Assembly: GCF_965118895.1 (NCBI RefSeq)
Contig: NZ_CBCPJJ010000022.1
Location: forward strand, 173,498-237,497
DNA from: Rahnella inusitata_A
GTDB lineage: Bacteria > Pseudomonadota > Gammaproteobacteria > Enterobacterales > Enterobacteriaceae
Length of the DNA stretch: 64,000 nucleotides
Direction: 5' to 3'
This document shows positions 1-8,178 of the stretch, piece by piece; the stretch's first letter is position 1; each line of letters begins with the position of its first letter. The notes below the pieces were generated by a model. That model had not been told where the DNA came from and searched no databases. It was given only the letters and a program-made list of their open reading frames with translations. The position numbers and the translations under genes are program-made.

Positions 1-1
1 T

Positions 2-232
2 GCCATCCTCAGCGAATCGGCGCTCAGCTATCTGGGTCTGGGTGTGGTGCCGCCGACGCCGTCGTGGGGAAATATGATGGACGCGGCCAATAGCCTGATC
101 GACTTCCAGCGCCGTCCGTGGCTGTGGATGCCACCGGGTATCGCGATTTTCATCACCGTGGTAGCCATTAACGTACTGGGTGATGGCCTGCGTGATGCGC
201 TCGATCCTAAAATGAAACGGAGCAAAAAATGA
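2..232 (+). CDS. Peptide-type ABC transporter permease, C-terminal part (DppC/OppC family)
   Basis: Only the last 76 residues are inside the window; the gene enters from the left. It carries the tail of a DppC-type inner-membrane permease: the segment SALSYLGLGVVPPTPSWG that follows the EAA loop, a final hydrophobic helix (PPGIAIFITVVAINVLG), and the usual ending GDGLRDALDPK. The stop overlaps the ATG of the ATPase gene by four bases, the normal coupling in dpp/opp operons. Family is clear; substrate (peptide, nickel, glutathione or other) cannot be told without the upstream binding protein. Confidence 0.88.
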   Translation, partial: AILSESALSYLGLGVVPPTPSWGNMMDAANSLIDFQRRPWLWMPPGIAIFITVVAINVLGDGLRDALDPKMKRSKK

Positions 233-1233
233 CTCAGCCGTTGATCCGTTTCAATCAGCTTTCTCTCTCGTTTTCCAGCGATCAGGGGCGCGTGCGTGCG
301 GTGCAGGACGTTACGTTCGACGTTAAGGCCGGGCAAATCGTCGGCATTGTTGGCGAATCTGGCTGCGGCAAAAGTGTCACCGCCATGTCGTTGATGGGGC
401 TGTTACCGCCTCAGGCGGCGCGCATCGACGGCGGCGAAATCTTGTTTCAGGGGCGTGACCTGCTTAAATTGCGTCCGTCTCAAATGGCCGATTTACGCGG
501 CAATCAGCTGGCGATGATCTTTCAGGAACCGATGACGGCGCTGAATCCGGTGCTGACGATTGGCGAACAGCTGGTCGAGCCGCTGATCCGCCATCGGGGT
601 GAGTCACCGCGTTCGGCGTGGACGCTGGCGACGCAAATGATTACCGACGTCGGGCTGGCGCGCGCCGAAAGCCTGATGAAGAGTTATCCGCATCAGCTAT
701 CCGGCGGTATGTTGCAGCGCATCATGATAGCGATGGCGCTGAGCTGCAAACCGCAGCTGCTCATCGCTGACGAACCGACGACCGCGCTGGACGTCACCGT
801 GCAGGCGCAGATCCTGCGTTTATTGCGCGAACAGGCACAGCGCCATCATATGGCGCTGATGCTGATCACCCATGATTTAGGTGTGATCGCGCAGATGGCC
901 GACCACGTGGTGGTGATGTACGCCGGTAAAATCGTTGAGCAGGGCGCGACGGCTGAAGTGCTGCGTAACCCGTTGCATCCGTACACGCAGGGGCTGATTG
1001 CCTCCAGGCCGACGCCAGGCGAACGTCGCCGCCGGTTATATTCCATCCCCGGTCAGGTGCCTGATTTGGCCGCACTGCCGCCGTACTGCGCGTTCACCGA
1101 TCGCTGTGACCGTGCGACAGACCGCTGCCGTCAGGGCATTCCGCCGCTGGAAGGACAGACGCGTCAGGCCGCGTGTTTTTACAGCGGACTGAGTCCGGCG
1201 AATAAAATGAAAAGCAGGGAGTTGCAGCCATGA
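229..1233 (+). CDS. ABC transporter ATP-binding protein, DppD/OppD type
   Basis: First of two ATPases that power the peptide-type importer. Visible motifs in the 334-residue protein: Walker A GESGCGKS (about 42-49), Q-loop (Q99), signature LSGGM (157-161), Walker B LLIADEP (177-183) and H-loop H215. The C-terminal oligopeptide-transport extension carries the cysteine cluster Cys287, 293, 300 and 316 that is common in DppD-like proteins. The start overlaps the permease stop (ATGA), and the stop overlaps the next ATPase start, so all three are translated together. The signature ends in M rather than the more frequent Q, as in several DppD/OppD proteins. Substrate unknown. Confidence 0.92.
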   Translation: MTQPLIRFNQLSLSFSSDQGRVRAVQDVTFDVKAGQIVGIVGESGCGKSVTAMSLMGLLPPQAARIDGGEILFQGRDLLKLRPSQMADLRGNQLAMIFQEPMTALNPVLTIGEQLVEPLIRHRGESPRSAWTLATQMITDVGLARAESLMKSYPHQLSGGMLQRIMIAMALSCKPQLLIADEPTTALDVTVQAQILRLLREQAQRHHMALMLITHDLGVIAQMADHVVVMYAGKIVEQGATAEVLRNPLHPYTQGLIASRPTPGERRRRLYSIPGQVPDLAALPPYCAFTDRCDRATDRCRQGIPPLEGQTRQAACFYSGLSPANKMKSRELQP

Positions 1234-2195
1234 GTGTGGAATATCTGATTCAAGTCGAGGGTCTGAAAAAACATTTTCCGATCCGCGATGGCCTCTTCGG
1301 GCAGAAAACCGGCCAGCTACGCGCGGTGGATGGCGTCAGCTTTAACATCCGCAAAGGCACGATCTTCGGCCTGGTGGGAGAATCCGGCAGTGGCAAAACC
1401 ACCGTCGGGCGCACGTTGCTTGGCCTGTATGACAAAACGGCGGGCAGCGTGAGGTTTCGCGGCGAAGATCTGCAGCTGCTGAAACCCAAACAGCTGAAAG
1501 CGCTGCGGCCAAAAATCCAGCTGGTATTTCAGGATCCGTACAGTTCGCTGAACCCGCGGATCCGTATCGGTGATGCCATTGGCGAAGCCATGCTGGAACA
1601 CAAGCTGTGTACGCGCGCGGCACTGCGCGACAAAGTGCTGGAGGTGATGAAGATCTGCGGTTTGTCGCCGCTGCATTACAATCGCTTTCCGCATGAGTTT
1701 TCTGGAGGTCAGCGCCAGCGTATCGGCATTGCGCGCGCGCTGATCCTGCAACCGGAATTTATTATTGCCGATGAACCCATTTCTGCGCTGGATGTGTCGA
1801 TCCAGGCACAGATCATTAATCTGTTCTCGGATTTACGTGACGATCACGGTGTAACCTTTTTGTTCATCTCCCACGATCTGGGCGTGGTTGAGCATCTTTG
1901 TGATGATGTGGCGGTGATGTATCTCGGCCAGTTGGTGGAAACCGCCAGCCGTGACGCGCTGTTTCGCCAGCCTTTACATCCATACACGCAGGCGCTGCTG
2001 GCCGCGGTGCCGACCCTTGATCCTGACAGCGAACCGGCGGCAATGGTCAGCGGTGAAATTCCGGATCCCTCCAGACCGCCTGATGGATGCCGTTTTCACA
2101 CCCGCTGTCCGCTGGCAACCGCACGCTGCCGTGCGGAAATTCCGGTGCTGCGTGAAGTTGAAAGCGGCCACCGCGTGGCCTGCCATCTGGTCTGA
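1230..2195 (+). CDS. ABC transporter ATP-binding protein, DppF/OppF type
   Basis: Second ATPase of the same importer, 321 residues. Walker A GESGSGKT (50-57), Q-loop in VFQDPYSSLNP, signature FSGGQRQR (157-164), Walker B FIIADEP (177-183), and the HDLGVVEHL H-loop are all present, followed by the oligopeptide C-terminal domain with a three-Cys pattern. It pairs with the DppD-like subunit to form the heterodimeric motor. It is the last gene of the operon; a convergent LysR gene ends 28 bases further on. All catalytic motifs are intact, so the transporter looks functional. Confidence 0.92.
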   Translation: MSVEYLIQVEGLKKHFPIRDGLFGQKTGQLRAVDGVSFNIRKGTIFGLVGESGSGKTTVGRTLLGLYDKTAGSVRFRGEDLQLLKPKQLKALRPKIQLVFQDPYSSLNPRIRIGDAIGEAMLEHKLCTRAALRDKVLEVMKICGLSPLHYNRFPHEFSGGQRQRIGIARALILQPEFIIADEPISALDVSIQAQIINLFSDLRDDHGVTFLFISHDLGVVEHLCDDVAVMYLGQLVETASRDALFRQPLHPYTQALLAAVPTLDPDSEPAAMVSGEIPDPSRPPDGCRFHTRCPLATARCRAEIPVLREVESGHRVACHLV

Positions 2196-2223
2196 TTCAT
2201 TTTACCCCGCGCCGGTGAGGAGG

Positions 2224-3147
2224 TTATTCCTCCAATACCCGGCGGCTTTCCATCTGCATTTTCTTGCCGACGGCTTTAGTCACTTCGATCACTTTCTGCG
2301 TGGCGGGTGATAGAAATGCTCCTTCCAGCCACGTGATCCCTACGCGGCGCTCCATCACCAGCTGATCGTTATCGATGCGGATCAGACGCGAAATAAACTC
2401 TTCTTCCGCCAGAATATTTTCAGAGAGAAAACTCAGCAATCCGCTTTTGGCGATCAAACCGGGAACGGACGCCAGCGAGCTGATTTCTACTTTGACGTCC
2501 GGCGGCGGGCAGTGGTTCTCGTAAAAGATCCCGTCCAGCCACTGGCGCATCGATACGGTTTTAGCCGGTAAGATCCAGCCAAAGCGGCTGAGTTCGCGCA
2601 AAGACGTGGGTTTGCCGGCCAGCGGATGGTCACTGGAGGCGCAGACCACCACGCGGTCGGCGGTGACCGGAATCTGTACGACCGGGCTTTCGTAATTCAC
2701 CAGCGGGCCAATAATAATATCTATCGCGTGGCGTTCCAGCAGGGTGAACAGTACGTCGTTCATGCCGATCTGAATTTCCAGCTTCATGTTCGGCACCTGC
2801 GACTGCAACATTTTGCAGATTTCCGGTAACAGGAACTGGGTAGACGAACCCGAAATACCCACGCGCACAATACCGCCCGCGCCGCTGCTTAGTTCGTTCA
2901 TCACTTCGGTGATTTCATGATACGAACTTTGCAGCGCCAGACCGCGCTGATAAAGAATGCGACCCGCCTCGGTGAGCTCCAGCCCGCGACCTGCCCGTTT
3001 GAACAGTTTTATGCTGAGTTCTTTCTCCAGACGGGTGATAGATTTGGAAAGCGCGGGCTGAGTTATATTTAAATTTTGTGACGCAAGTCTCAAATTCATT
3101 ATCTGCGCAGCCGTCACAAAGTAGTCCAGGTCTCTGTTATTTATCAT
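2224..3147 (-). CDS. LysR-family transcriptional regulator
   Basis: 307-residue LysR regulator. The N-terminal winged helix-turn-helix lies in residues 1-60 (LASQNLNITQPALSKSITRL is the recognition region), followed by a periplasmic-binding-like effector domain from about 90 to 295. A longer in-frame reading begins at 3435, but its extra 96 residues are low-complexity intergenic translation; the start MINNRDLDYF matches the family. It is divergent from the FAH-family gene at 3307 with 159 bases between them, the usual layout for a LysR protein controlling its neighbour. Effector unknown. Confidence 0.9.
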   Translation of the reverse strand: MINNRDLDYFVTAAQIMNLRLASQNLNITQPALSKSITRLEKELSIKLFKRAGRGLELTEAGRILYQRGLALQSSYHEITEVMNELSSGAGGIVRVGISGSSTQFLLPEICKMLQSQVPNMKLEIQIGMNDVLFTLLERHAIDIIIGPLVNYESPVVQIPVTADRVVVCASSDHPLAGKPTSLRELSRFGWILPAKTVSMRQWLDGIFYENHCPPPDVKVEISSLASVPGLIAKSGLLSFLSENILAEEEFISRLIRIDNDQLVMERRVGITWLEGAFLSPATQKVIEVTKAVGKKMQMESRRVLEE

Positions 3148-3306
3148 GTATTCCTGAAATTCATCGGTTTGGTAAAAAAATATAGTAGAAGGCATGAGAG
3201 GCAGGGTCAATAATCTCGCGATCTTCGAGACCGCAGGCCATGTGTGGCCCTTTTTTGCGGCAAAGAATCCGCCTGTTTTAAGTAAAATAAGAATCTGAGT
3301 GCATCT

Positions 3307-4179
3307 ATGAAAATTGTTAATTTCGTCATCAATAAAGAACACACAAAAAGTTTTGGCATCCTTAACGCTGACGGCATCGTCGACGTTGGCCTCCGCTCCG
3401 GATGCCGGGATATTAACGAATTCATGGCGCATCATCCGCTCGACTCATTGCAAGGCTACGTCGCACTGTCTGCCGATCTCCAGTTGAACGACATAAGTTT
3501 TCTGCCGGTCATTGACCGTCCAGGCAAAATCTTCGGCGTGGGCATGAACTACGCAGAAAAGCGTAAAGAATTTAACGAAACGAATCCGGCGCCAACGTTG
3601 TTTATCCGCTTTGCGGATTCTCAGGTAGGGCACAACGACATCGTGATTAAACCGGCATCGACGAATGAGTTTGATTACGAAGGCGAGCTGGCGATTATTA
3701 TCGGGCGCACAGGCCGCAACATTTCAGCGGAAGATGCGCTTGATCATATCGCGGGCTACAGCTGTTATATGGATGGCTCGGTGCGTGACTGGCAGCATAA
3801 ATGGTACACCGCCGGGAAAAACTGGCCGTCCACCGGCGCGTTTGGCCCGTGGCTGGTGACTGCGGATGAAGTGGGTGACCCGCAGAATCTGAAAATTAAA
3901 ACCTGGCTGAATAACCGTCTGGTGCAGGACGACACCACCGCCAACATGATCCACACCATTCCGCAGATCATCGCTTATATCAGCACTTTTACTCAGCTTT
4001 CACCGGGCGATGTGATCATGACCGGTTCACCTGGAGGCGTAGGTAAAACCCGCGTTCCTCCGCTCTTCCTGCATCAGGATGACGTCATCGAAGTGGAAAT
4101 TGAAAACATTGGCCGTCTGACCAACCGTATTCAGGATTCGGCGCTGACTGAGGTTATTCCGTCCCAGACAGCGGCCTGA
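3307..4179 (+). CDS. Fumarylacetoacetate hydrolase (FAH) family protein
   Basis: 290-residue cytosolic FAH-fold enzyme. The family hydrolyses or decarboxylates acylpyruvates and related 2-oxo acids using a divalent metal. Metal-ligand motifs are intact: YEGELA gives Glu125 and Glu127, and MDGSVRD gives Asp156. The GVGMNY motif at 77-82 and the C-terminal GDVIMTGSPGGVG signature are also present. Length fits the longer family members that carry an N-terminal domain. It is probably regulated by the divergent LysR protein. Substrate not assignable: the class includes fumarylpyruvate, acylpyruvate and 2-hydroxyhepta-2,4-dienedioate enzymes. No other aromatic-degradation gene is adjacent. Confidence 0.88.
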   Translation: MKIVNFVINKEHTKSFGILNADGIVDVGLRSGCRDINEFMAHHPLDSLQGYVALSADLQLNDISFLPVIDRPGKIFGVGMNYAEKRKEFNETNPAPTLFIRFADSQVGHNDIVIKPASTNEFDYEGELAIIIGRTGRNISAEDALDHIAGYSCYMDGSVRDWQHKWYTAGKNWPSTGAFGPWLVTADEVGDPQNLKIKTWLNNRLVQDDTTANMIHTIPQIIAYISTFTQLSPGDVIMTGSPGGVGKTRVPPLFLHQDDVIEVEIENIGRLTNRIQDSALTEVIPSQTAA

Positions 4180-4184
4180 ACACA

Positions 4185-5588
4185 TTAACGTATTTGATTT
4201 ACCAGAGGCGCCGTCTGTTCGGTGCCTTTTCCTTTTACTACCATCAGATACGTCAGCGTAAATGACAGCCCCAGAGACAGCGTCACGCCCATCAGAACAT
4301 AGATAAAGTACGGGCCAATGTAGGCGGGCAGGCTGAAAATGCTCGACAGAATATAGCCGTACAATCTCACCCCGAAGAACGCGATGAACGCCGACGCCAC
4401 CGAGCTGCTGATGGTCGTCGCGATAAACGCTTTTTTGTAGCGCGTCAGTACGCCAAACAGCGCCGGTTCGGTGATCCCCAACAGCCCTGAAATCGCCGCC
4501 GAAAGTACCACGGATTTCTGTTCGCGAGTTTTGACGTGGAAGTAAATCGCAAAGGTTGAACCGGCAATCGCCATGTTGGCCATAAACATCATTGGCATCA
4601 GCATGTCCCAGCCCTGATCGGTGAAGTTTTGCAGCGCGATCGGCGTCATAGCGTGATGCATCCCGGTGAGGATCGCCACCGGCCGGATCGCCCCGACGAT
4701 AAAGCCCGCAAACACGGCCGAAACGTCAAATAATCCCTGGATCCCGTACGCCAGCAGTTTACCGAGGTAAATCCCTGCCGGGCCGATAACCGTGAGTGAA
4801 ACCAGCGCGGCAATAAACAACGTCAGGGTAGGTGTGAAAACGGTTTTCAGCACGTCCGGCATGATTTTATCCACCCAACGGTGGATGTAACTCAGCGCCA
4901 GTACCGAGAAAATTACCGGGATCACGCTGGCCGAATAGTTGAAGACCGAAACCGGCAGCACATCCATAAAATACAGCGCGGTCGGTGCGCCGGCGGTATG
5001 GCTGGCCAGCGCTTTGGCGGCGTCGATGAGCGTCGGGTACATCAGGCAGGCGGCAACCGCGGCGGCGAGATATTCGTTGGTCTTGAAAATCCTTGCGGCA
5101 GAGACTGCCAGAAAGAAGGGCAGGAAGTAGAAAACACCGCTGGCGATCAAATCAATGATCATCACCGTTTCGCTTTTTCCCGAAATGATTTTCAGCGCAA
5201 TCAATCCGGCAAGTAACCCCTTGATCATCCCCGCACCTGCGATGGCCGGAACGATCGGCCCGAACACGCCGGAGACTGTGTCCATAAACAGCGAGACCAG
5301 GCTTTTGCGTCCTTTTGTGGAAACATTTCCTGTTGCTCCGGCGACCGGTTCCAGCTGTGACACGATAGCTTCGTACCACACATTGACCTTTGGGCCGATG
5401 ATAATCTGTACCTGGCTGCTTTGGCTTTGTGCACCTAAAACGCCCGGCAGATTTTTAATCTCTTCCCACGCGACTTTATTTTCATCGGCTAAATCAAAAC
5501 GCAGGCGCGTCATGCAATGCCAGACTTTATTTATATTTTCTGCACCGCCAACCAGTTTAATGACTGACTGCATTGTTTCTTTATTCAC
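4185..5588 (-). CDS. PTS sugar transporter EIIBC (glucose/sucrose/beta-glucoside superfamily)
   Basis: 467-residue inner-membrane phosphotransferase permease. Residues 1-75 form an EIIB domain with the phosphocysteine Cys25 in HCMTRLRF. Residues from about 95 onward form an EIIC domain with roughly ten membrane segments, the GMHHAMTP loop (309-316) and the hallmark GITEPALFGV (371-380). There is no EIIA domain, so it probably takes phosphate from a separate EIIA such as Crr, as sucrose and trehalose permeases do. It converges on the FAH gene with five bases between stops and is divergent from the enolase-superfamily gene. Sugar unknown. Upstream DNA carries a CRP-like site. Confidence 0.93.
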   Translation of the reverse strand: MNKETMQSVIKLVGGAENINKVWHCMTRLRFDLADENKVAWEEIKNLPGVLGAQSQSSQVQIIIGPKVNVWYEAIVSQLEPVAGATGNVSTKGRKSLVSLFMDTVSGVFGPIVPAIAGAGMIKGLLAGLIALKIISGKSETVMIIDLIASGVFYFLPFFLAVSAARIFKTNEYLAAAVAACLMYPTLIDAAKALASHTAGAPTALYFMDVLPVSVFNYSASVIPVIFSVLALSYIHRWVDKIMPDVLKTVFTPTLTLFIAALVSLTVIGPAGIYLGKLLAYGIQGLFDVSAVFAGFIVGAIRPVAILTGMHHAMTPIALQNFTDQGWDMLMPMMFMANMAIAGSTFAIYFHVKTREQKSVVLSAAISGLLGITEPALFGVLTRYKKAFIATTISSSVASAFIAFFGVRLYGYILSSIFSLPAYIGPYFIYVLMGVTLSLGLSFTLTYLMVVKGKGTEQTAPLVNQIR

Positions 5589-5666
5589 CCTGGAACTCCG
5601 TGACGAAAGGTTTTGTCAGATGGGAATGAAGTGTAATGACGCCCGTTTTTAAAAACAAACCAATAA

Positions 5667-5688
5667 AACCCGATCTCCATCACATAAC
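5667..5688 (-). promoter_or_regulatory. Candidate CRP site upstream of the PTS gene
   Basis: On the minus strand this reads TTATGTGATGGAGATCGGGT followed by TT: one perfect TGTGA half-site, then a weaker second half (TCGGG instead of TCACA), with about 15 of 22 positions matching the CRP consensus by eye. It lies about 90 bases upstream of the EIIBC start, where a class I or II activator site would be expected for a sugar PTS gene. Confidence 0.45.
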
Positions 5689-5748
5689 ATTACTGCAAAG
5701 CCACACTATCAGCGAGAAAAGTAAAATTGGTACGGTTTTAATGCGTTA

Positions 5749-5769
5749 TTGGTGTCGCTTTCAGACCAA
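5749..5769. promoter_or_regulatory. Inverted repeat TTGGT-N11-ACCAA, candidate operator
   Basis: TTGGT and ACCAA flank 11 bases in the divergent EIIBC / enolase-superfamily promoter region. A further TTGGTA half-site lies 22 bases to the left (about 5727-5732). TTGGT/ACCAA arms are known in GntR-family operators, and a GntR gene follows at 7098-7808, so it is a reasonable target. The wide spacer makes this tentative. Confidence 0.35.
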
Positions 5770-5901
5770 AATAAATTCATTAATTTAAGGTTTACAAGCA
5801 GGATGAAAATACGTTGAAATAACCTCAATACGAATATTCCTTTGCCATTTTCTTCTGCTGGCAAGTCAGACTTTCATCATGAAAAGTATTAAGGATTTCT
5901 C

Positions 5902-7101
5902 ATGCAGCCTGTGCTGATTACTAATATTGAATGCCAGATTACGCGCCCGGATCGCCATAATTTAGTGGTGGTGAGAATTGAAACCGACGGCGGTGTTTTC
6001 GGGCTGGGCTGCGCGACGTTCCAGCAGCGCCCTCTTGCGGTCAAACTTATGGTCGATGAATATCTTAAGCCGTTGCTGGTTGGGCGCGATGCGAATCATA
6101 TCGAAGATTTGTGGCAGATGATGATGGTCAACGCTTACTGGCGCAACGGCCCGGTAATTAACAACGCTATCGCAGGCATTGACATGGCGCTGTGGGATAT
6201 TAAAGGCAAACTGGCGAATATGCCGTTGTATCATCTGTTTGGCGGTAAATCGAAAGATGCGGTGACCGCCTACAGCCACGCGGCCGGGGAAACGCTGGAA
6301 GAACTCTATGGGAAAGTGGACAGTCTTCTGGCCGAAGGTTACCGTCACATCCGCTGCCAGCTGGGCTTTTACGGCGGTAATGCACGTGATTTCCACAGCA
6401 CGCGTGAACCGTCGGCAGGCGCGTATTACGACCAGGATCAATACATAGATAACACGCTGGCGATGTTCAAAGCGCTGCGTGAGAAATATGGCAATCAGTT
6501 CCACATTCTGCACGATGTTCACGAACGATTGTTCCCGCAGCAGGCGGTGCAGTTCGCCAAAGCCGTCGAGCAATATCGCCCTTACTTTATCGAAGATATT
6601 CTGCCGCCGGATCAAAACGAATGGCTGGCGCAGATCCGCAACCAGACCGCTGTTCCGCTGGCGACCGGCGAGCTGTTTAACAATCCGGCCGAGTGGAGAG
6701 ATCTGATTATCAACCGCCGGATCGATTTCATCCGCTGCCACGTTTCGCAAATCGGCGGCATCACCCCGGCGCTGAAACTGGCGCATTTCTGCCAGAGTTT
6801 CGGCGTACGGCTGGCGTGGCATTGCCCGCCGGACATGACGCCCATCGGCGCTGCGGTGAATACGCATCTGAACGTCCATCTGCATAATGCTGCGATCCAG
6901 GAGTTTGTGGCCTATCCGGCGAATACGCAGCAGGTCTTCCCCGGCGCGCAGGCACCGGAGAACGGCTATTTTTATCCGAGTGAAGAGGTAGGGATCGGAG
7001 TAGGTTTTGACCAGTCGGCAGCGGATGAGTTTCCGGTGGTCTATCGCCCGCATGAATGGACGCAAAGCCGCCTGCCGAACGGCGTGATCCACACGCCTTA
7101 A
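5902..7101 (+). CDS. Mannonate dehydratase-like enolase-superfamily enzyme (ManD/RspA family)
   Basis: 399-residue cytosolic enzyme of the mandelate racemase/enolase superfamily. Mg-binding residues are in place: Asp205 (ILHDVHERL), Glu231 (YFIEDILPP) and Glu257 (ATGELFNNP). His207 and His307 (LAWHCPPDMTP) occupy the usual ManD positions, and the C-terminal LPNGVIHTP resembles the ManD ending. Family members dehydrate D-mannonate or D-gluconate, and some have very low activity and an unknown role (RspA, starvation sensing). It is divergent from the PTS gene and convergent with the GntR gene, with stops overlapping by four bases, suggesting a small sugar-acid unit. Exact substrate is not deducible. 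Confidence 0.88.
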   Translation: MQPVLITNIECQITRPDRHNLVVVRIETDGGVFGLGCATFQQRPLAVKLMVDEYLKPLLVGRDANHIEDLWQMMMVNAYWRNGPVINNAIAGIDMALWDIKGKLANMPLYHLFGGKSKDAVTAYSHAAGETLEELYGKVDSLLAEGYRHIRCQLGFYGGNARDFHSTREPSAGAYYDQDQYIDNTLAMFKALREKYGNQFHILHDVHERLFPQQAVQFAKAVEQYRPYFIEDILPPDQNEWLAQIRNQTAVPLATGELFNNPAEWRDLIINRRIDFIRCHVSQIGGITPALKLAHFCQSFGVRLAWHCPPDMTPIGAAVNTHLNVHLHNAAIQEFVAYPANTQQVFPGAQAPENGYFYPSEEVGIGVGFDQSAADEFPVVYRPHEWTQSRLPNGVIHTP

Positions 7102-7808
7102 GTCTGGCGGAAGGCCAGATTGTCCTGATTAAACGGGATGACGTAAGTGCAGGAATAATCGATATCTACGATATCGCTGAACGCATACACCCGTCCGCCC
7201 TGCAAAATGCCTCTGTTGGTAATGTGCATGGCGGCGATGCCTTTTTTGCAACCGAGCGTTTGCGCCTGCTCTTTACTGACCGTCACCGCCTGATAGCGGG
7301 TGAGGGAATGCGAAATCGCATAGCCTTTGCTCAGTACGTATTGCTGGATAGAATGCTCAATCGTTGTCTGATTCAGATCGGCAAACCCCTCTGCTGGCAT
7401 GCGTGAGTATTCGATCTGCACATTGCGCTGATTAATGCGGCGCAAGCGGGTGAATGCCCAGATAAAATCGTCGCGGGTTAATCCGAAGACCTGCTGCTCT
7501 TCTTTGTCCGGCCGCCGTTTGTGCAGCTCGAGCATTTTGAAACTGATATCGGTGAATTTCTTTTCAGTGATCGAGTTGTATACCAGCGGATTACTGCTGA
7601 CGCCCGGATTAATGTAAATCCCCGAGCCCTGTACGATCCGCACCGCCCCGATGCTCACCATTTTTTCCAGCGCCTTACGCACGGTGAAACGCGAAACCCC
7701 ATACTCTTCTGCCAGCTGGCGTTCCGGCGGTAATTTTTCAGGGAGTGATCCGCTGTGCTGATAAATCTTGCTCAGCAGATCCTGAGCGATAAATTCACTT
7801 TTTTTCAT
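7098..7808 (-). CDS. GntR-family regulator, HutC/UTRA type
   Basis: 236-residue regulator: an N-terminal GntR winged helix (PPERQLAEEYGVSRFTVRKA, about residues 28-47) and a C-terminal UTRA ligand-binding domain (about 90-230) with the typical FSDIVDIDYSC strand. A TTG-initiated form would begin at 7832. The ATG at 7808 with AGAAG upstream is preferred because MKKSEFIAQDLL starts the first helix. It is the likely local regulator of the enolase-superfamily gene and the PTS gene. UTRA domains of this group usually bind phosphosugars or sugar acids, consistent with the neighbours. Confidence 0.9.
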   Translation of the reverse strand: MKKSEFIAQDLLSKIYQHSGSLPEKLPPERQLAEEYGVSRFTVRKALEKMVSIGAVRIVQGSGIYINPGVSSNPLVYNSITEKKFTDISFKMLELHKRRPDKEEQQVFGLTRDDFIWAFTRLRRINQRNVQIEYSRMPAEGFADLNQTTIEHSIQQYVLSKGYAISHSLTRYQAVTVSKEQAQTLGCKKGIAAMHITNRGILQGGRVYAFSDIVDIDYSCTYVIPFNQDNLAFRQT

Positions 7809-7878
7809 CGGCGCTTCTGTGAAAACGGGCAAAAGAGTATTTGAACATGGGGGAGCGGGGAGGGCAAATCGCGGTTTT

Positions 7879-7893
7879 ATCCCTTTTAGGGAT
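7879..7893. promoter_or_regulatory. Palindrome ATCCCT-TTT-AGGGAT upstream of the GntR gene
   Basis: A perfect 6-base inverted repeat around TTT, about 71 bases upstream of the GntR start codon. Position and symmetry fit an autoregulatory operator, but no copy was noticed in the EIIBC/enolase promoter, so assignment to this regulator is open. Confidence 0.35.
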
Positions 7894-7993
7894 TAAGAGC
7901 ATCATCAATCCTCTTATTCATTGCTTTACTACAGGTGTTCAGTGAGTCACGCTGAACATCTCCCTGCCGCTATCCTGATCCTATACCCGATCA

Positions 7994-8006
7994 TGAATAT
8001 CGTTCA
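7994..8006. promoter_or_regulatory. MetR box upstream of mesX
   Basis: TGAATATCGTTCA matches the published MetR consensus TGAA-NN(T/A)NN-TTCA at every fixed position. It sits 172 bases upstream of the mesX start. A looser inverted repeat TGTTCAG-N9-CTGAACA lies at 7936-7958 and contains two further TTCA/TGAA half-sites. MetR with homocysteine activates metE and metH in enterobacteria, so a MetR box here fits the methionine synthase function of the downstream pair. Confidence 0.65.
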
Positions 8007-8178
8007 TGTTCAGTGAAATTAAATCACTTTTCCTCAATCAACGACTCAGGCATAAATTGTACATCGTCGTTAACCTAATAAAACATGAAGACTGCTAAAA
8101 AACCAAAAAAACGGGGAAGCCCTGAAAAGCAACCAATAAAATCAGGTTTTATATCAGAAGTCGGGAAGTCAAATTACA

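Noticed and set aside
3148..3435. N-terminal extension of the LysR protein
   Set aside because: The extra residues run into the divergent FAH gene and lack LysR homology; MINNRDLDYF is the natural start.
5962..7092. A 376-codon open frame on the minus strand across the enolase-superfamily gene
   Set aside because: It is the antisense shadow of a gene with clear catalytic motifs; it has no family match, no ribosome site and Arg/His-rich shadow composition.
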